This document shows, one piece after another, positions 11,673 to 23,499 of a DNA stretch of 64,000 bases. Source of the DNA: Hericium rajendrae (Eukaryota > Basidiomycota > Agaricomycetes > Russulales > Hericiaceae); contig CM065889.1 in assembly GCA_033439255.1 (NCBI GenBank), forward strand, positions 868,001-932,000, given 5' to 3'. Each line of letters opens with the position of its first letter. Within the stretch, counting starts at the first letter, position 1. Below the pieces are notes generated by a model. That model had not been told where the DNA came from. It worked only from the letters and a program-made list of their open reading frames with translations, and did no database searches. The position numbers and the translations under genes are program-made.

Positions 11673-14143
11673 TCAATACTTGTCCTTGCTCTGGTATACC
11701 TCAGCAATGAACCTGTCGAAGTCAGCCTCATTCACCTCCAATATACTGGTATCAAATGAACTGTGCCGTGTCCGAGCGCCCGAATCCTCTTTCGCGTCTA
11801 GGAAGGCCAGGCCAAATTCACTGGCAAAGTACGTCAGCCTACAACGAAAGGACTACGCACAATGCTGCTTACTTCTTCTTGACGTCCCCGAAGTCAAGCG
11901 CCGCATTCATCCCGATGACAACGTAAGTCTTGGCTTTTTCGTTCAAGCAAGCCAGGATGATCGGCAGGCTTTTCTTCTTCGTACGCCGGCCAACGTTTGT
12001 GCCTTCTACGCGATCTCGGAGAGCATCCGCCAGCCAGAGACCGAGACGGAAAAGCACTCCGGGATGCGTGAACAGCACAAGATCTGGCCCTTGCCTCAGC
12101 TGCACGACGCGATAGCCTTTCATTAGCCGGATATCGTTCTTGTCTATGATGGAAGAGCCCGTGCGGATGATGGCGCGGTGGACAGACATCCCGAGGAAGA
12201 GCGCTTCGCGCAGACGCATGATACTACCATCGAGCGGTCAGCCTCGAAAATCAGAGGGAGCTGTGATTGATGACTTACTCCCCTAGCGCATCGAATGCGG
12301 CCCAGAAATTCTTCACTGCCCATGGCTCCGCGCTGTCTTTTCTCTCAACACCCTCTGTCTCCTCCGTCTCCTCACCCGCTTCTACTTCCGCGTCGTGCTC
12401 CGCCTCTTCCGCAGCCCGCACCTTCTCCGCATTCCATCGGCCTCCTGCCTGCCACACCCTGGCGCCGCCAAACCACTCCCCGCCATTCCGCGCGCCCTCG
12501 ATCTCGACCTCCATCCGCACGCCCGTCGCCGCGTCCAGCAGCGCGCTGAGCGCCTCGACCGCGTCCGCGGCGGACAGCGGCTGCGAGTGGTACCCGTAGC
12601 ACCGCACGAACGACGGGTACGACAGCTCGACCATGCCGTACTCGGGCGCGATCGCGTCGAGCTTCGCGCGCAGGTGGCGCTTGAGGTCCATGTCCATGTG
12701 CGCGTAGGACTGCTGCGTCTGCGGGATGGAAAAGCTATGCGCACGCGCCGTCAGGGAGGGAGGGAGGGGAATGCGGGCGTGCGCGCGACGCACCCCATCT
12801 TCGCGAGCAGGCCGGTGAGGCGCTTGCGGCCCTGCTCTTTCCAGATGCCGAGCTTGCTCGCGACGTAGCTCGAGTGGAACATCGCGTCGTAGAGCGTCCA
12901 GTGCCGGAAGAGCGTGAAGCGCAGCTCGTCCGTCGCGCGGAGGGTGTGGTCGTCGGCGCCGAGGGCGGCGAAGCCGTGCGCGTCGTTCGCGGGCGGCGGC
13001 GGGTTCAGGCGGAAGACTTCGTCGTAGTATATGGAGTGGTAGGTGTCGTACTCGGCGCGCGATATTCGACAGGTGAGGTATTGGTATGTGAGGCCGAGGA
13101 TCGCCAGCCTAGGGTGGGTTCAAGCCACCGGTGGAGGAAGGGACGAGGAGGGACGTGACTGACCAGAGGAGCTCATTGTCGACGCGCTCGAGGACGGTTG
13201 CGAGGACGTAGACGGTGCCCGATGCGCTCTGGCCGTACCACGTACCTGTCATGTAATGTTTGTCTAGCCGTGCATGGTATTCGTCGCGCTGGTCGCGTGA
13301 TATTCGTGGTGGTCGCTAGGAATGCCTTCAATGATACCCTCCGCATAAGAGAAGAGGACTACACGCACGTCCTGGTCCACTCTTCTTCGTTTGCCTGGAC
13401 TTCGACTGCCGTCTCCTAATGATCTCCGCTTTCCGGAATGGCTGCTCCCGTCGTACTCCTCGTCTTCATCCTCTTCGACATCATCTGGCAAGTCATCGTC
13501 CTCCGAGTCTTCATCGGAGTCCTGCTCGGGCTCATACTGCCAATCGCGTTAGAACTCATGGCCCGGCCAGTGGCATTTAGACAAACGCACCGCGAGCGCT
13601 TCCCATGCCTTACGTTCGTCATCGAGGTTCTCCGCCATGCCATCGTCCCAGATGAGAATGCGCTCGCCATTTTCACCCCCACCAAACAAACTGGATAAGT
13701 TCTGCGGCCGACTCGAGTCGATGACATGCACATGCAGCTTCGTCGCGAAGTCGCCGAACCACTCTGCAGACGGGAGATCGAGAATCGCGCCCATGTTGAG
13801 CAGCACCAGCGTGTGCAGCTTCCGTCCTTTGTCTGTCAGTGCGTGCCGCAACACGCATGCGAGACGTGCGCACCTCGCTGTAGGTCATGAGCTCGTCGCG
13901 CACGCGCTCGAGGTCGGCGATGCCGGAGACGGGGATGATGCGGTGCATCACGTCGTCCTGCTTGAAGAGCTCGGCGAGCATGCGCGCGGCGCAGACGGCG
14001 TCGACGTCGGGCGCGGCGAGGATGATGACGGAGGAGGCGGAGGTGAGGGGCGAGCGCCGGTGTGCGGCGAGGATGTCGGCGTAGGCTTCTGCGTAGGACG
14101 GGCGGGATGCGGAGGCGAGGTGCGGGGGCGGGAGGAAGACCAT
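11673..14143 (-). CDS. CDC45: DNA replication initiation factor CDC45
   Basis: CDC45 is part of the CMG helicase (with MCM2-7 and GINS) that unwinds DNA at replication forks. The start at 14143 gives MVFLPPPHLASASRPSYAEA, followed by SPLTSASSVIILAAPDVDAV, the RecJ/DHH-like first domain. KLHVHVIDSSRPQNLSSLFG follows. An acidic linker (DDVEEDEDEEYD) then a basic nuclear-signal-like GKRRRV lie near 13,430-13,500. The C-terminal half has SYPSFVRCYGYHSQPLSAAD and LREALFLGMSVHRAIIRTGS, and the protein ends FIAEVYQSKDKY before the stop at 11673-11675. About seven introns interrupt it. The exons near 12,300-12,800 are strongly GC-rich at third positions. Confidence 0.95.
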
Positions 14144-14362
14144 GTCCTGAGTGTCGCGGTCGGTCAGGAGGAGGAGAACGATGTTTGTTGAACGCGACGC
14201 GAGCTGGCTGCACGCGTCTTTGACGTAAGTAACACGAGACCAGACGCGTCTGTGGCTGAACGTTGACCTCTGTATTCTTCGGGACAATTCTTTTCAAATT
14301 CTTTCGGTATGGCTGGACTCAGAGGGGATTCATTATTACTACGCAACATTAGATGCACTACT

Positions 14363-16088
14363 TTAGAACAACCCAAATCCACTCCGCTCGCGCACATCGC
14401 GCCTCTTCCCGCGCATGCCCCACACGCCCCAGTTCGTCTTGACCATCACCCGCGGGTCAAAGTCCGCGACCTCCCACTTCTCGCTCCCAAAGGCATTCTC
14501 GCCGGGCGTGATGACCCAGTCGAATTCGCCTGCCACGCCCGGCGCAGTGGCCAGGGACTTGACGTCGCGCTCCACGTCCGCAGGCGAAAAGCCGGTGACG
14601 AAGATCGGGCACTTCGATGCGAGCAGCAGCGGCAGCACCGGGCCCCACTCGGTCGGGGACGCGATTTGCAGGAGCGGCTCGCCGGTCGTCTCAGAGACGG
14701 ATGTGGGCGACGGGAAGCCGAAGCCGGGCGAAAAGAGGAAGAAAAGGTCCGTGTACGGGTCGAAGGTCTCCTGGAATTGCGCGTGTACTTCATCGTAGTT
14801 GCATTGCATGCCCGTGATGGTGAGCTGGGGCGTGTAGGGGACGGTGTAAGACGGCACGCCATATCGCTCGATGGATTCGCGCGCGCGCTTGTGCCGGACG
14901 ATGGGCGCGGGCGTTGGCGGCTCGTAGACGTTGGGCAGGTAGGTCGGCTTTTCGTCCGCAGGCTTCTCCGGTTGGGCAGCGCTCGCCTCTGTGTCGGTCT
15001 CTTTTGCCGTCTCAGAGGACGGTGACGATGCTTCAGCAGTGGTCGGCTTTGGTGTCGGCGACGAGTTGGGCGGCTTCGGCAAGGATACCTGCGGACCAAT
15101 GAAGTAGAGATGGAAGAGCGCGGCAGGGAAGAGCAGACAGAGCTGCTCCCAGACGTGAGGAGGCAGCGACGATTCTGCACGAGCACCGAGGACGAAGATC
15201 CGCATCTGAGGTTTTTGGGCGCTTGCTTCCTCAGTTTCAGGCGTCCCTGTCTCGCCGTGCAAAGTATATCGTAACGCTGTATGGACAAACAATGAGCTAA
15301 AAAGATGTATGAATGGGCAATGAACTAACCGGCCATGGACCGACTGCCTTCTGGCGTAAGACGCTGGTTGCTCAATGTCAGGTAGCTATACTGATGGATG
15401 ACGGAACCGATGGTGATTGGATAGGTGAGCAGCTTGCTTGCGTGTCTCCTCGAGCGCTCGGTATCCATGGATGGGAAATTGCGAGTATACCAGAATATAT
15501 CCCAGTTCGAGAATGAAATGGCATTTTCCGTGTCTTGCGGTCCTGTGAAAGCCATTAGCGGGCATATTGGAGGACACATCGGGCCAACGAACCAGGCAGC
15601 TCGAATTCTCGAAGACGTCGGCCACTTCTGAGGTCGTGTTCATCCTCATTTACTTCTCGCAGCCTAGAACAGTACTTTTGGTGCTCTTCATCTGCTGCCC
15701 AGTGCTCTTCGCTGCAGTGTGTTGGCCAGCCGCAGTCAGGGCACTCGAATTGGACAGCGCGCGGCTCGGCCTTGACGTGCGCGTCGGCGTGGTCATGAGA
15801 AGAGGCGCAGACTGGACACGGTGCGAGTGTACGGATAGCTTCTCCTCGTGCACGAACGGCAGGGAACGGAGACTGGGAGAAGGGGTGGAAAAGGTTGTCT
15901 TCGGTGAGGATAGGCTGGGGCTCCGGCTTGGTCGGTTTCCTTTTGAAAAGAGAGAGGAAGGTCCTGCAAGTACGAGGAGGACATGTGCGATAGAGCTGAG
16001 GGCGAGACGCAGCCCACAGACGAGGGACAGCAGACCGCCTGGCGATATGAAGAGCCATGGACGGGCTCGCGAATGCTTTGCCTCGCAT
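14363..16088 (-). CDS. MSS51-like mitochondrial zinc-finger protein
   Basis: Yeast Mss51 activates translation of COX1 mRNA and helps cytochrome oxidase assembly. Here the N-terminus (ATG at 16088 or, more likely, 16058) is basic and hydrophobic, as in a presequence. A zinc-binding region follows with CPVC, CPDCGWPTHCSEEHW and HQKYCSRLRE, the arrangement of the MSS51/MYND-type finger. The central region reads NWDIFWYTRNFPSMDTERSR and HASKLLTYPITIGSVIHQYS, strongly conserved in the family. A long last exon (about 15,292 down to 14,363) carries a Ser/Thr/Pro-rich insert and ends VWGMRGKRRDVRERSGFGLF. The gene lies 219 bp upstream of CDC45 on the same strand and is divergent from the M13 peptidase. 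Confidence 0.85.
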
Positions 16089-16276
16089 TGCGAAGTTAGC
16101 TTTTAGCCAGCGGCATGCCCGGGCCGGCGACGGGCGTGCAGTCCACGCGAGTTGAATGATGGCATGGTGCGCGACTGCAACCTGCCCGCTCCCTCGCAGT
16201 TCCCGCCAGCTTCCATTCTATCCGGCACACGCTATATACAGAACACGACCCGCGGAGTCGTCCTTCTAACCTTATC

Positions 16277-19200
16277 ATGTCTGCCAGGGAGGCAAGACCT
16301 CCAACTGACGAAGGTACGTGCTCTATCGTGGACGCACACCTTCAGCCGTACGTCACGCCCGCCTTGCTCACCACCCGCTGGTTCACAGAGTCCGCCCCGC
16401 TTCTTGACGATGCGGATGACCCTCATGTGGAGAACCAGCCCGCCCAGAAGGCCTCCTTCACCGAGCGCCTGGGGACCATCCTCAACGAGCCTCTCACGCC
16501 TATCAACAAGATCCTGCTAGTGCTGCTTCTCATCTTCCTTCTCCTCAGCGCGGTCTTCATTGGTCTATTCGCCGGTGCACAGTACAAGCTATACCACCGC
16601 GGCGGTCAACCAGGCGAGAATCCTCCTCCTTCAACCTTCACAAGTGTTGTGACCCTTCCTCCTACTGCGACTCGCACAACCACCGTGGTTATCCCGCCCA
16701 CTCCAGCTCCCTCTGATCCCCCTACGGATGTATGTTTATCTAATCTTTCACAGAGATGTTTTGACATAACCATGCTATGTGCAGGATGTGTGTCTGACTC
16801 CAGAATGCGTCAAACTTTCTGCTGCGATTCTATCCTCGCTGGATACCTCCCAGGACCCTTGCGAGAACTTTTATGAATACGCTAGTGGGTATCTTCCTGT
16901 TCTTCTCTGACACCTGGCTTACAGTCTACACCAAGCTGGTGGCTGGCGCAAATCCCACCCCATCCCGTCCGACAAGGGCCGCTACGGCACCTTCAATTCT
17001 CTCTTCGAGGAGAACCAGCAGATTGTCCGGGACATCCTCGAGAAGGAAAACTCTGTTTCCGCGTTCCAGAGTTCTGCAGATGAACAGCTTCTCCGAAAGC
17101 TTCGCACTCTGTATGCCTCCTGCATGGACCAGGACACGCTGGACGCGCTCGGCGAGCAGCCTCTGCACCAGGTGCTCAGGACCGTTCGGAAGCTTTTCAG
17201 AGGGAAGACTACGGATATAAGTAGCAAGGCAGGTCTGGAAGACGAACTCGATGACGATAAGAAGAGAGACGGCTTGACTGCTGCTCTTGCCTACTTGCAC
17301 TCCCGAGGTGAGCTGACCTTTCTCAGCGCCAGACATGTGCATTGACGCGACTCCATCAGGTATTCCCGCTCTCTTCTCCTTCGATGTCGAAGGCGATTCT
17401 AAGGTCGACCCGAACTTCATGGTCTTGTGGTTCAGCCAGCCGGACTTAGGTTTGCCATCCAAAGTACGGTCGTATATGCTCTATTTCCACTTGGCTTCAT
17501 TAACATTCGTATCCGCAGGAATACTATGAAGACAAGCCCATCCGCAAGGTTTACAAGGGCGTCGTGGAGCGTCTTCTGTTCGCTTCTTACGAGGATGAGG
17601 AAGAGGCACAGAAGAAGATTGCAGAGAACCTGGTTCAGAACGAAGAGACTGTCAAAGCGTGGCCTCCCTGGCCTTGGCCTCCGTGGGGTGGTGACGATGA
17701 TGATGACGGCGATAAGAAGCCCAAGAACCGCTCGGAACTTGCCAAGCATCTCGCGCGGAAGGTCGTGAAGTTCGAGAGGCGGCTGGCTAATGCCAGTCTT
17801 GATCTGTAAGTCCATTGAGACGGGAATGTCGATACATCCTGACCATGGTGCTATTTCAGTGATGTCCTGCAGCAAGACCCTATGGGCACTTACAACAAAT
17901 TCCCCATCTCTAACCTCACCGGCGCCCTCCCGCAAATCCACTTCAACAATTACTTCACGACTTTAACCCCGCGCAACTACCCAAGGGAGGTTATCGTCAC
18001 GTACCCCGCTTATATTGAGTCGCTGTCGCACATCCTTGACACCACCAGTCGCGACGTCATCGAGGCGTATCTTGTCACGCAAGTCGCGCTGCGCCTCGCG
18101 ACCCGTCTCAGCTTGAAGACGGAGTCATGGAAGGCGCGTCGCAGCCTGGACGAGGTGCTGATGGGGATCAAGCCTGGAGCTGTGGGCGATCGTGCGGAGT
18201 ACTGCGTGAACGCGGTGGATTCGGCCCTTGGGTTCGCGGCGGGAAGGTACTTCGTAAATGAGACTTTCGGGGGTGATTCGCAAGAGAAGGGGACGCAGGT
18301 CATCGAAGGTGGGCCATCCCTAGCTTTGCGGTTATGAGCGTCGGTTCACTAACTGTGTGCAGATATCGTCAAGTCGTTCAAGGCGTCTCTGCCGAAGATT
18401 GACTGGATGGACCAAACGTCCGCCGATGCAGCTGCTGATAAGGTTTGGACTAGCCTGCTTTGCTTGAGGAAATCGTTGTGCTTACTTCACTTTTTACAGG
18501 CCGATTCTATTCGGATCAAAGTTGGATACCCTCTTTCGCCAAATACCACCAATGCAGAGTCCATTGCCCGCTACTACGCTCTTGTCAAGGTCAGCCAGCA
18601 TGCATACTTCGACAACATGCTTAGCGCCGTGTACGACGTGTCTTCTGTTCTTCCGCCTAAGTGCTTGCTAATACCTTGTGTGACAGCACGAGCGACGTAT
18701 ACCGCGAATGGCAGCAGTTGGGCAAGCAGCGCGATCTGCAGGCGTGGGAGATGACGCCGGCCACTGTCAACGCATACTATAACCCACCGGCGAACGAGGT
18801 AAGCTGGATGCCTTGTCCTTATTAGGTTTATCTTTAAACTTATCTGTGTGATAGATCGTCTTCCCTGCGGGCATTCTGCGGCCGCCTTTCTTCTCTCAGG
18901 AATGGTAGGCGAATCTTAATCTTGTTCTGCTCGCAAATTCTGATACCGGCGCTTTAGGCCATCGTACCTTAAGTATGGCGCGTTTGGTCAGGTCGCTGCC
19001 CATGAGCTTACGGTATATCCTTTTGTTCGTTGTATGGGTGCTCACGCTCACCATTGGGAATCTTGCAGCATGCGTTTGATTCTGCGGGTCGGTTGTACAA
19101 CCAGGAGGGCAAGCTGGAGGAATGGTGGACCAAGAATACGAGTGAAGGTTTCCTGGTGAAACAGAAATGCATCGTGGATCAGTTCTCTGGTGCGCTATTC

Positions 19201-19907
19201 TCGCGCTTGACGTGAAAAACTGGGGTTAAGACGTAACTTCAGCGTACACGGTAATCGGACCTGACGGCAAGGAAGTCCATGTGAATGTAAGTCTTCGCAT
19301 CGCCATCAGACTTTAATAGAAAATGAATTGACATTGCGTGCGCAGGGAAACCTGTACGTTCCTGATAATTCTGATAAGTCTGGATTCGACTAACCGATTC
19401 CCAGGACGTCGGGTGAGAATATCGGGGACACTGGAATCATCCAAGCATACCGGGCCTGGAAGGCACAGTTTGACGATTCATATCAGGCCGGCACGGAGTA
19501 CCTTCTTCCCGGTCTGAACTTTACGAGGTGAGGCATATCGATGGACGAGAGGGGCTGGACAGCTGACTAGTACTTCCAGGGAACAACTCTTCTTCGTTGC
19601 GTTTGGTCGCATATGGGCGGAGAATATCAAGCCTGCTTCTCTGGTGAGCATGTACCAACCCTGTATCAGGGCTGCGCTGAAGATGAGACGTGTTTCTAGA
19701 TCCAACGGGTGCGGACTGATCCACATTCACCAAATGAATTCAGGGTGGATGGGGCACTTCATAATGTGCCTGAGTTTGCAGATGCGTTCAATTGTCCCAA
19801 GGGTGCCAAGGTAAGCGAATCCCTTAGATTTCTGACTGCGAGTCTGCTCACGTACTCGTGACCTACAGCTGAATCCGCCACCTGAGAAGCAGTGCATCTT
19901 CTGGTAA
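16277..19907 (+). CDS. M13 (neprilysin-like) zinc metallopeptidase, type II membrane protein
   Basis: A short cytosolic tail is followed by one transmembrane segment (NKILLVLLLIFLLLSAVFIG) and a Pro/Thr-rich stalk, so the catalytic part faces the lumen or the outside. The M13 N domain starts with DPCENFYEYA and GGWRKSHPIPSDKGRYGTFN. Catalytic motifs are complete: NAYYNPPANEIVFPAGIL, the zinc site HELTH in VAAHELTHAFDSAGR, the third ligand Glu in GENIGDTG, and the usual C-terminal CIFW (CxxW). An unusual Trp/Pro then Asp-rich insert lies near 17,660-17,720. There are more than ten short introns. A TATA-like CTATATACA sits about 45 bp upstream of the ATG. The substrate is unknown. Confidence 0.94.
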
Positions 19908-20108
19908 GCATCAGCACTTAGAAGGAGCATGACCAGTTAGAGCGGTCGGACGAAAACTATGCCACAATGTACTATAGCATGCCTTGAATACCAAGTATTT
20001 ACGGTTTCCGAAAAAAATACAGTTCTATTAGACTTCCGACCCTCGATACATGGAGAAGCAAAAGCATCAGGCTACATGTGGTTATGCCATGATAGATCCG
20101 CGGTGCTG

Positions 20109-20932
20109 CTATAGCACACCCTTGGTGCTGGGCACGTCGTTCCCACCCGTGCGTTCGATCGCTTGGCGTATCGCGAGCGCGAGCGCCTTGAAGGCCGACT
20201 CCGCGCTGTTGGCGGGGCGTCAGGGTCGACCAGCCAGCAGTCACGCGAACAAGACGTACCGGTGGTGGTCGTTCTCTCCCCGCAGCACGTCCACGTGCAG
20301 CGTGCAGCCGGACGCCATCGCGAAGGAGTAGAAGATGTGCGGGAACATCTCAGTCGAGAGGTCGCCGATTTTTTCGCGCTTGATGCCGAGGTCCGTGACG
20401 CAGTATGGGCGCGCGCAGATGTCGATGACGGCGCGCGAGAGGGCCTTGGTGTGCTATGAGCAGAGCGCGGTGGAAGGAGGGGGCGCGCGAACCTCGTCTA
20501 GAGGCGCGAAGCCGGTGCCGTAGCGCCGGATGCCTCTGACCTCGCCTAGAGCCTGCTTGAAGGCGGTTCCGAGCGCGATTGCTGTGTCCTGTGTAGATTT
20601 CGCGCCTTGTGAGTCTTGGACGACGGAGACGAGTGCCGGGGCGGACTTATCTGCAGTGTGGTGGTCGTCGATCCAGAGATCGCCCTTGGCCTTGAGCGTG
20701 AGGGACATGCCGCTGTGCTTTGCTAGGGCATGGTACATCTGTGCTGTTTTCAGACGCGTTCGGTGGTGCAGACGCTGGAGCGGGGCGGACGTACGTGGTC
20801 GAGAAAGCCGATGCCTGTGGAGATGTCGATGACCTGCGGCGAGGCAGAGCCTGGCTGACAGTCGAGGTTGATGGATATCTCAATTTCGGTTTCATTTGTT
20901 TTGCGAGAGATGGTCGCTCGGCGTTCAGCCAT
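20109..20932 (-). CDS. HIS3: Imidazoleglycerol-phosphate dehydratase (histidine biosynthesis)
   Basis: The enzyme removes water from imidazole glycerol phosphate to give imidazole acetol phosphate, step six or seven of histidine synthesis. Exons: 20795-20932, 20651-20738, 20493-20590, 20260-20444 and 20109-20205, 201 residues in all. Metal-binding signatures are present: GFLDH, then DDHHTAED, and [13 protein letters not shown] with [16 protein letters not shown]. The third junction has no GT-AG solution. The only splice that yields the invariant HHTAED uses an AT-AC intron (20591-20650), described separately. If that intron is retained, the frame stays open and 20 foreign residues are added. 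The other three introns are GT-AG. Confidence 0.93.
20591..20650 (-). other. Probable AT-AC intron in HIS3 (60 nt)
   Basis: On the minus strand the exon ends GCAG and the intron starts ATAAGT and ends CTACAC, followed by AGGACACAGC. The join gives GCA GAG GAC ACA, coding AEDT, exactly the family consensus after HHT. GT donors in the stretch give the wrong phase. AT|AAGT fits the U2-type AT-AC class. A possible branch site, ACTCAC, lies about 20 nt before the 3' end. The length is a multiple of three and has no stop. Confidence 0.75.
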
Positions 20933-21392
20933 TATGAATGAAGATCAACCGTTAGATAGGGTGGGTGCCAAAGGAACGCGGTGCAGCACAAGGTTGGTCA
21001 CCGTGGAAAATGCATCTGCAGCAATTGGACGCGTCGTATTTTCGACACGATCGATGGCCTGCGATTCGTGTGTAGGGGAAAAAAAATGCTGCTTGTATTC
21101 AGCCTTCAAGCTTCAAGCTTCAAGTTCCTGCAACAGTCTCCAAAATATCATTGGCGCGCTCTTTGATAGCCTTTCTGTTGCACCAGAAATCACTATGTTT
21201 ATCTCTTTGCCCGGTTTATAAGTAGAGAACCGCGCACCGGGGTAAGTACTCGCATTCGCGATCGAGAGGCTCACGGTCACATCGAACATCGGCACCCCTC
21301 CAAGAAATACGCCATGAACAAAGAAAGACTGGGACAAAGGTCTGCAATACGAATAAAATCACACGGGAAAGGTTTCGCATGAACAGCGTAAT
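20933..21392. other. Intergenic, HIS3 upstream region
   Basis: This is the gap between the HIS3 start and the stop of the AlkB/GRF gene, both on the minus strand. It should hold the HIS3 promoter and the AlkB 3' untranslated region. A tandem 7-mer, CTTCAAG repeated three times, lies at 21104-21124. No clear regulatory motif was found. Confidence 0.5.
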
Positions 21393-23047
21393 CTATGTGA
21401 TATCCTTTGCAAACGGACCCCTCCCCTCCGCCTTGACGTCCATGACCTTCCAGAAATTACAACCCTTCCCCTCTTTCTGGTCTCCTGCAGTACATGTCCA
21501 CCAATACCTGAATTCACCCTCGCTCTGCTCCTGCTCGGGACCCTTTCCAGTCCCGCGCTCTCTTTGACGCTTTTTCATATCGGGCCGCAGAGTCGTCGGC
21601 AACCCGCACTTACACTTCGGGACCTTGTCAGGGTGAAAGTCCGGTCTATAGAAGCGGAACGTGATGTTGATGCGGCAATTAGATGGGTCTAGCGTTAGCG
21701 AAGGGAAAGAACTCGGAGGCGGGAACGCAGGATGGAAGCGGTCGAGCGTTGACTGGGGAGGGACCGAATGTTTAAACCGTTCCTGGGTCGAGGCATGCAT
21801 GATGACGAGCTGACGAAGGTAAGGGTCAGGCAACGTTGCATGAACTGAAGGGCAGCGCTTTACGGAGTTGTGGACAAGCGGAATGTTGTACGTTCTTGCG
21901 GCCCGTTTGTCCACTTCATCGACAGGAATAACCTCACGGAGGCGAAATACCCTTGATGTTCCTGTTACAGGAGTTTATCAGGAAGGATTCTGAATGGGAA
22001 GTGCGCCGCCAACCTAAGCTCAAGCTTGCAATAGTGGCATATGGGCCGATATTGGTCAGGCGGTCAGAGTGAAATCCAACAGTCTCCTTCGCACCCTCAT
22101 AACAATTTGAGGCAGCAAAATTGGCACGCCATATGACATCCTTTCCACCGGAGGGCGAGGGAACGCCTCCCCACTCCAGGGGAAATCTATGACGCTTGTG
22201 CATTTCGGCATTGACTACTTCCTCGATGATCTCGCAGGCCTTTTCCATGGGTGCGGGAAAGCCCGCTGGGGGTTCTGTTTCTCGGCCATTATACCTATAA
22301 ATGTGAATATCAGGAAACCGCCAAACGGTCGAAGGCCGTTGTCACGGCACCTCACCAGAAGCGGGACACTTGATTCCAGCTACCGTCATCCTCATTGACG
22401 TCCGAGATGTTTCTCACATAGAAGGACGTGCGATGAGGGCTTTCCACGAGCCTGTCGAAGAGCCACCATTTGTTCCGCTGCCAGCTTTGTGCTTCGTGGA
22501 GCATGGTATAGAATAGCTCACAGGCAAGTTCAGGCGGAAGGACGGATGCGTGAAGTGTGCAGGGCGTATGTTGAGTTACCATTGATGGATTGCTCAAAGT
22601 CAAAGGAGGGAAGCGGGGAACAGATGGCATACTCGGACGTGGGGGTCGAAGGATCTCCATCAGATTGACAGGTGCCTTTGTCGAAAGAGGTGTATTAGAT
22701 CTCGTGGCAGAGGCAGGCTTCTTAGACGGTAAGGATACTGGTTTGATGGAGGACACTGGCTTGGTAGAACTTGAGGCTTGTAATCTCGGAGAAGAGGATC
22801 GGGCTCTTTTGGAAGGTGGAGGTGACATTCCCTTCAACCAGCCATCCAAGCCCGATATGCGCCTTTTCCCTGGGCACTTTTCAAGTTGAGAAGATGCGGA
22901 GGATGAAAACAATCGAATTGCAGCCTCAACATTGCCATTGGACTGCACTAGAGCATCGAGGAGGACTTGCTGCTGGGGGATGGGTTCAGGTAAGGTGCTT
23001 GCAAGCATCGCCAGTAATGTGTCGGTATCTTCGGGCGTATCTGGCAT
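21393..23047 (-). CDS. AlkB-family dioxygenase with UBA/CUE-like start and C-terminal GRF zinc finger
   Basis: The N-terminus (from 23047) has a UBA/CUE-like helix bundle ending LLDALVQSNGNVEAAIRLF, followed by a Ser/Lys-rich linker. The AlkB core begins near FYTMLHEAQSWQRNKWWLFD. Iron ligands are His and Asp in GFHSDRLTNIG and the second His in RFKHSVPP; the 2-oxoglutarate Arg is probably in NCRINITFRFYRPD. After this comes a GRF-type zinc finger: CKCG, then a variable loop, RYWWTCTAG and GCNFWKVMD. GRF fingers bind single-stranded DNA or RNA, so a repair enzyme for alkylated DNA or RNA (ALKBH2/3-like) is likely, with a ubiquitin link through the first domain. About three short introns. The C-terminus is AKDIT. 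Confidence 0.85.
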
Positions 23048-23499
23048 GACTTTGACTCGCAGGCGAAATACAGAATCGTAGTAGAGTGCAAAGTAACAGT
23101 ACTAGGAGGACGTGCGCGATGGGAGCAAGTTGGGTGACCGTGGTCAAGCCTGGTACAAAGAGGTCATTATGTCACTGTCAAGCGCCACTAATAGTATGAG
23201 CGCCTATCTAGCTGACGTGCCGATCTACAGCAACCCCTCGACGTTGAACACCGTCTGTAAAGCTACGTTTTAACGACGTGGAATCCATGACAAAAATCAC
23301 ATAGCTCTTTGAAAGGTGAACATAACAACGCACATTTTTCTGATGGTGCTGTTCAGTTTTCACATGTCCCCGCGCGCTAGATCTGCGCTTATCTGTTGAC
23401 CGCAGGCGGTATCGCGTGCACTGGTAACTGCAATTGTAGGTTACCCCACGCTCTCAGCAGGCCGACCTGTTCATATTATTAAGCCTATATACTTCCAAC
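23048..23499. other. Divergent promoter region
   Basis: This 452-bp gap lies between divergent starts of the AlkB/GRF gene and the M24 peptidase gene. A TATA-like CTATATAC is about 15 bp before the M24 ATG, probably too close to act as its TATA box. No RNA gene or further reading frame was seen. Confidence 0.5.

Noticed and set aside
20591-20650. Reading HIS3 straight through as a 20-residue insertion
   Set aside because: It would split the invariant HHTAED metal-binding motif. The AT-AC splice restores it exactly.
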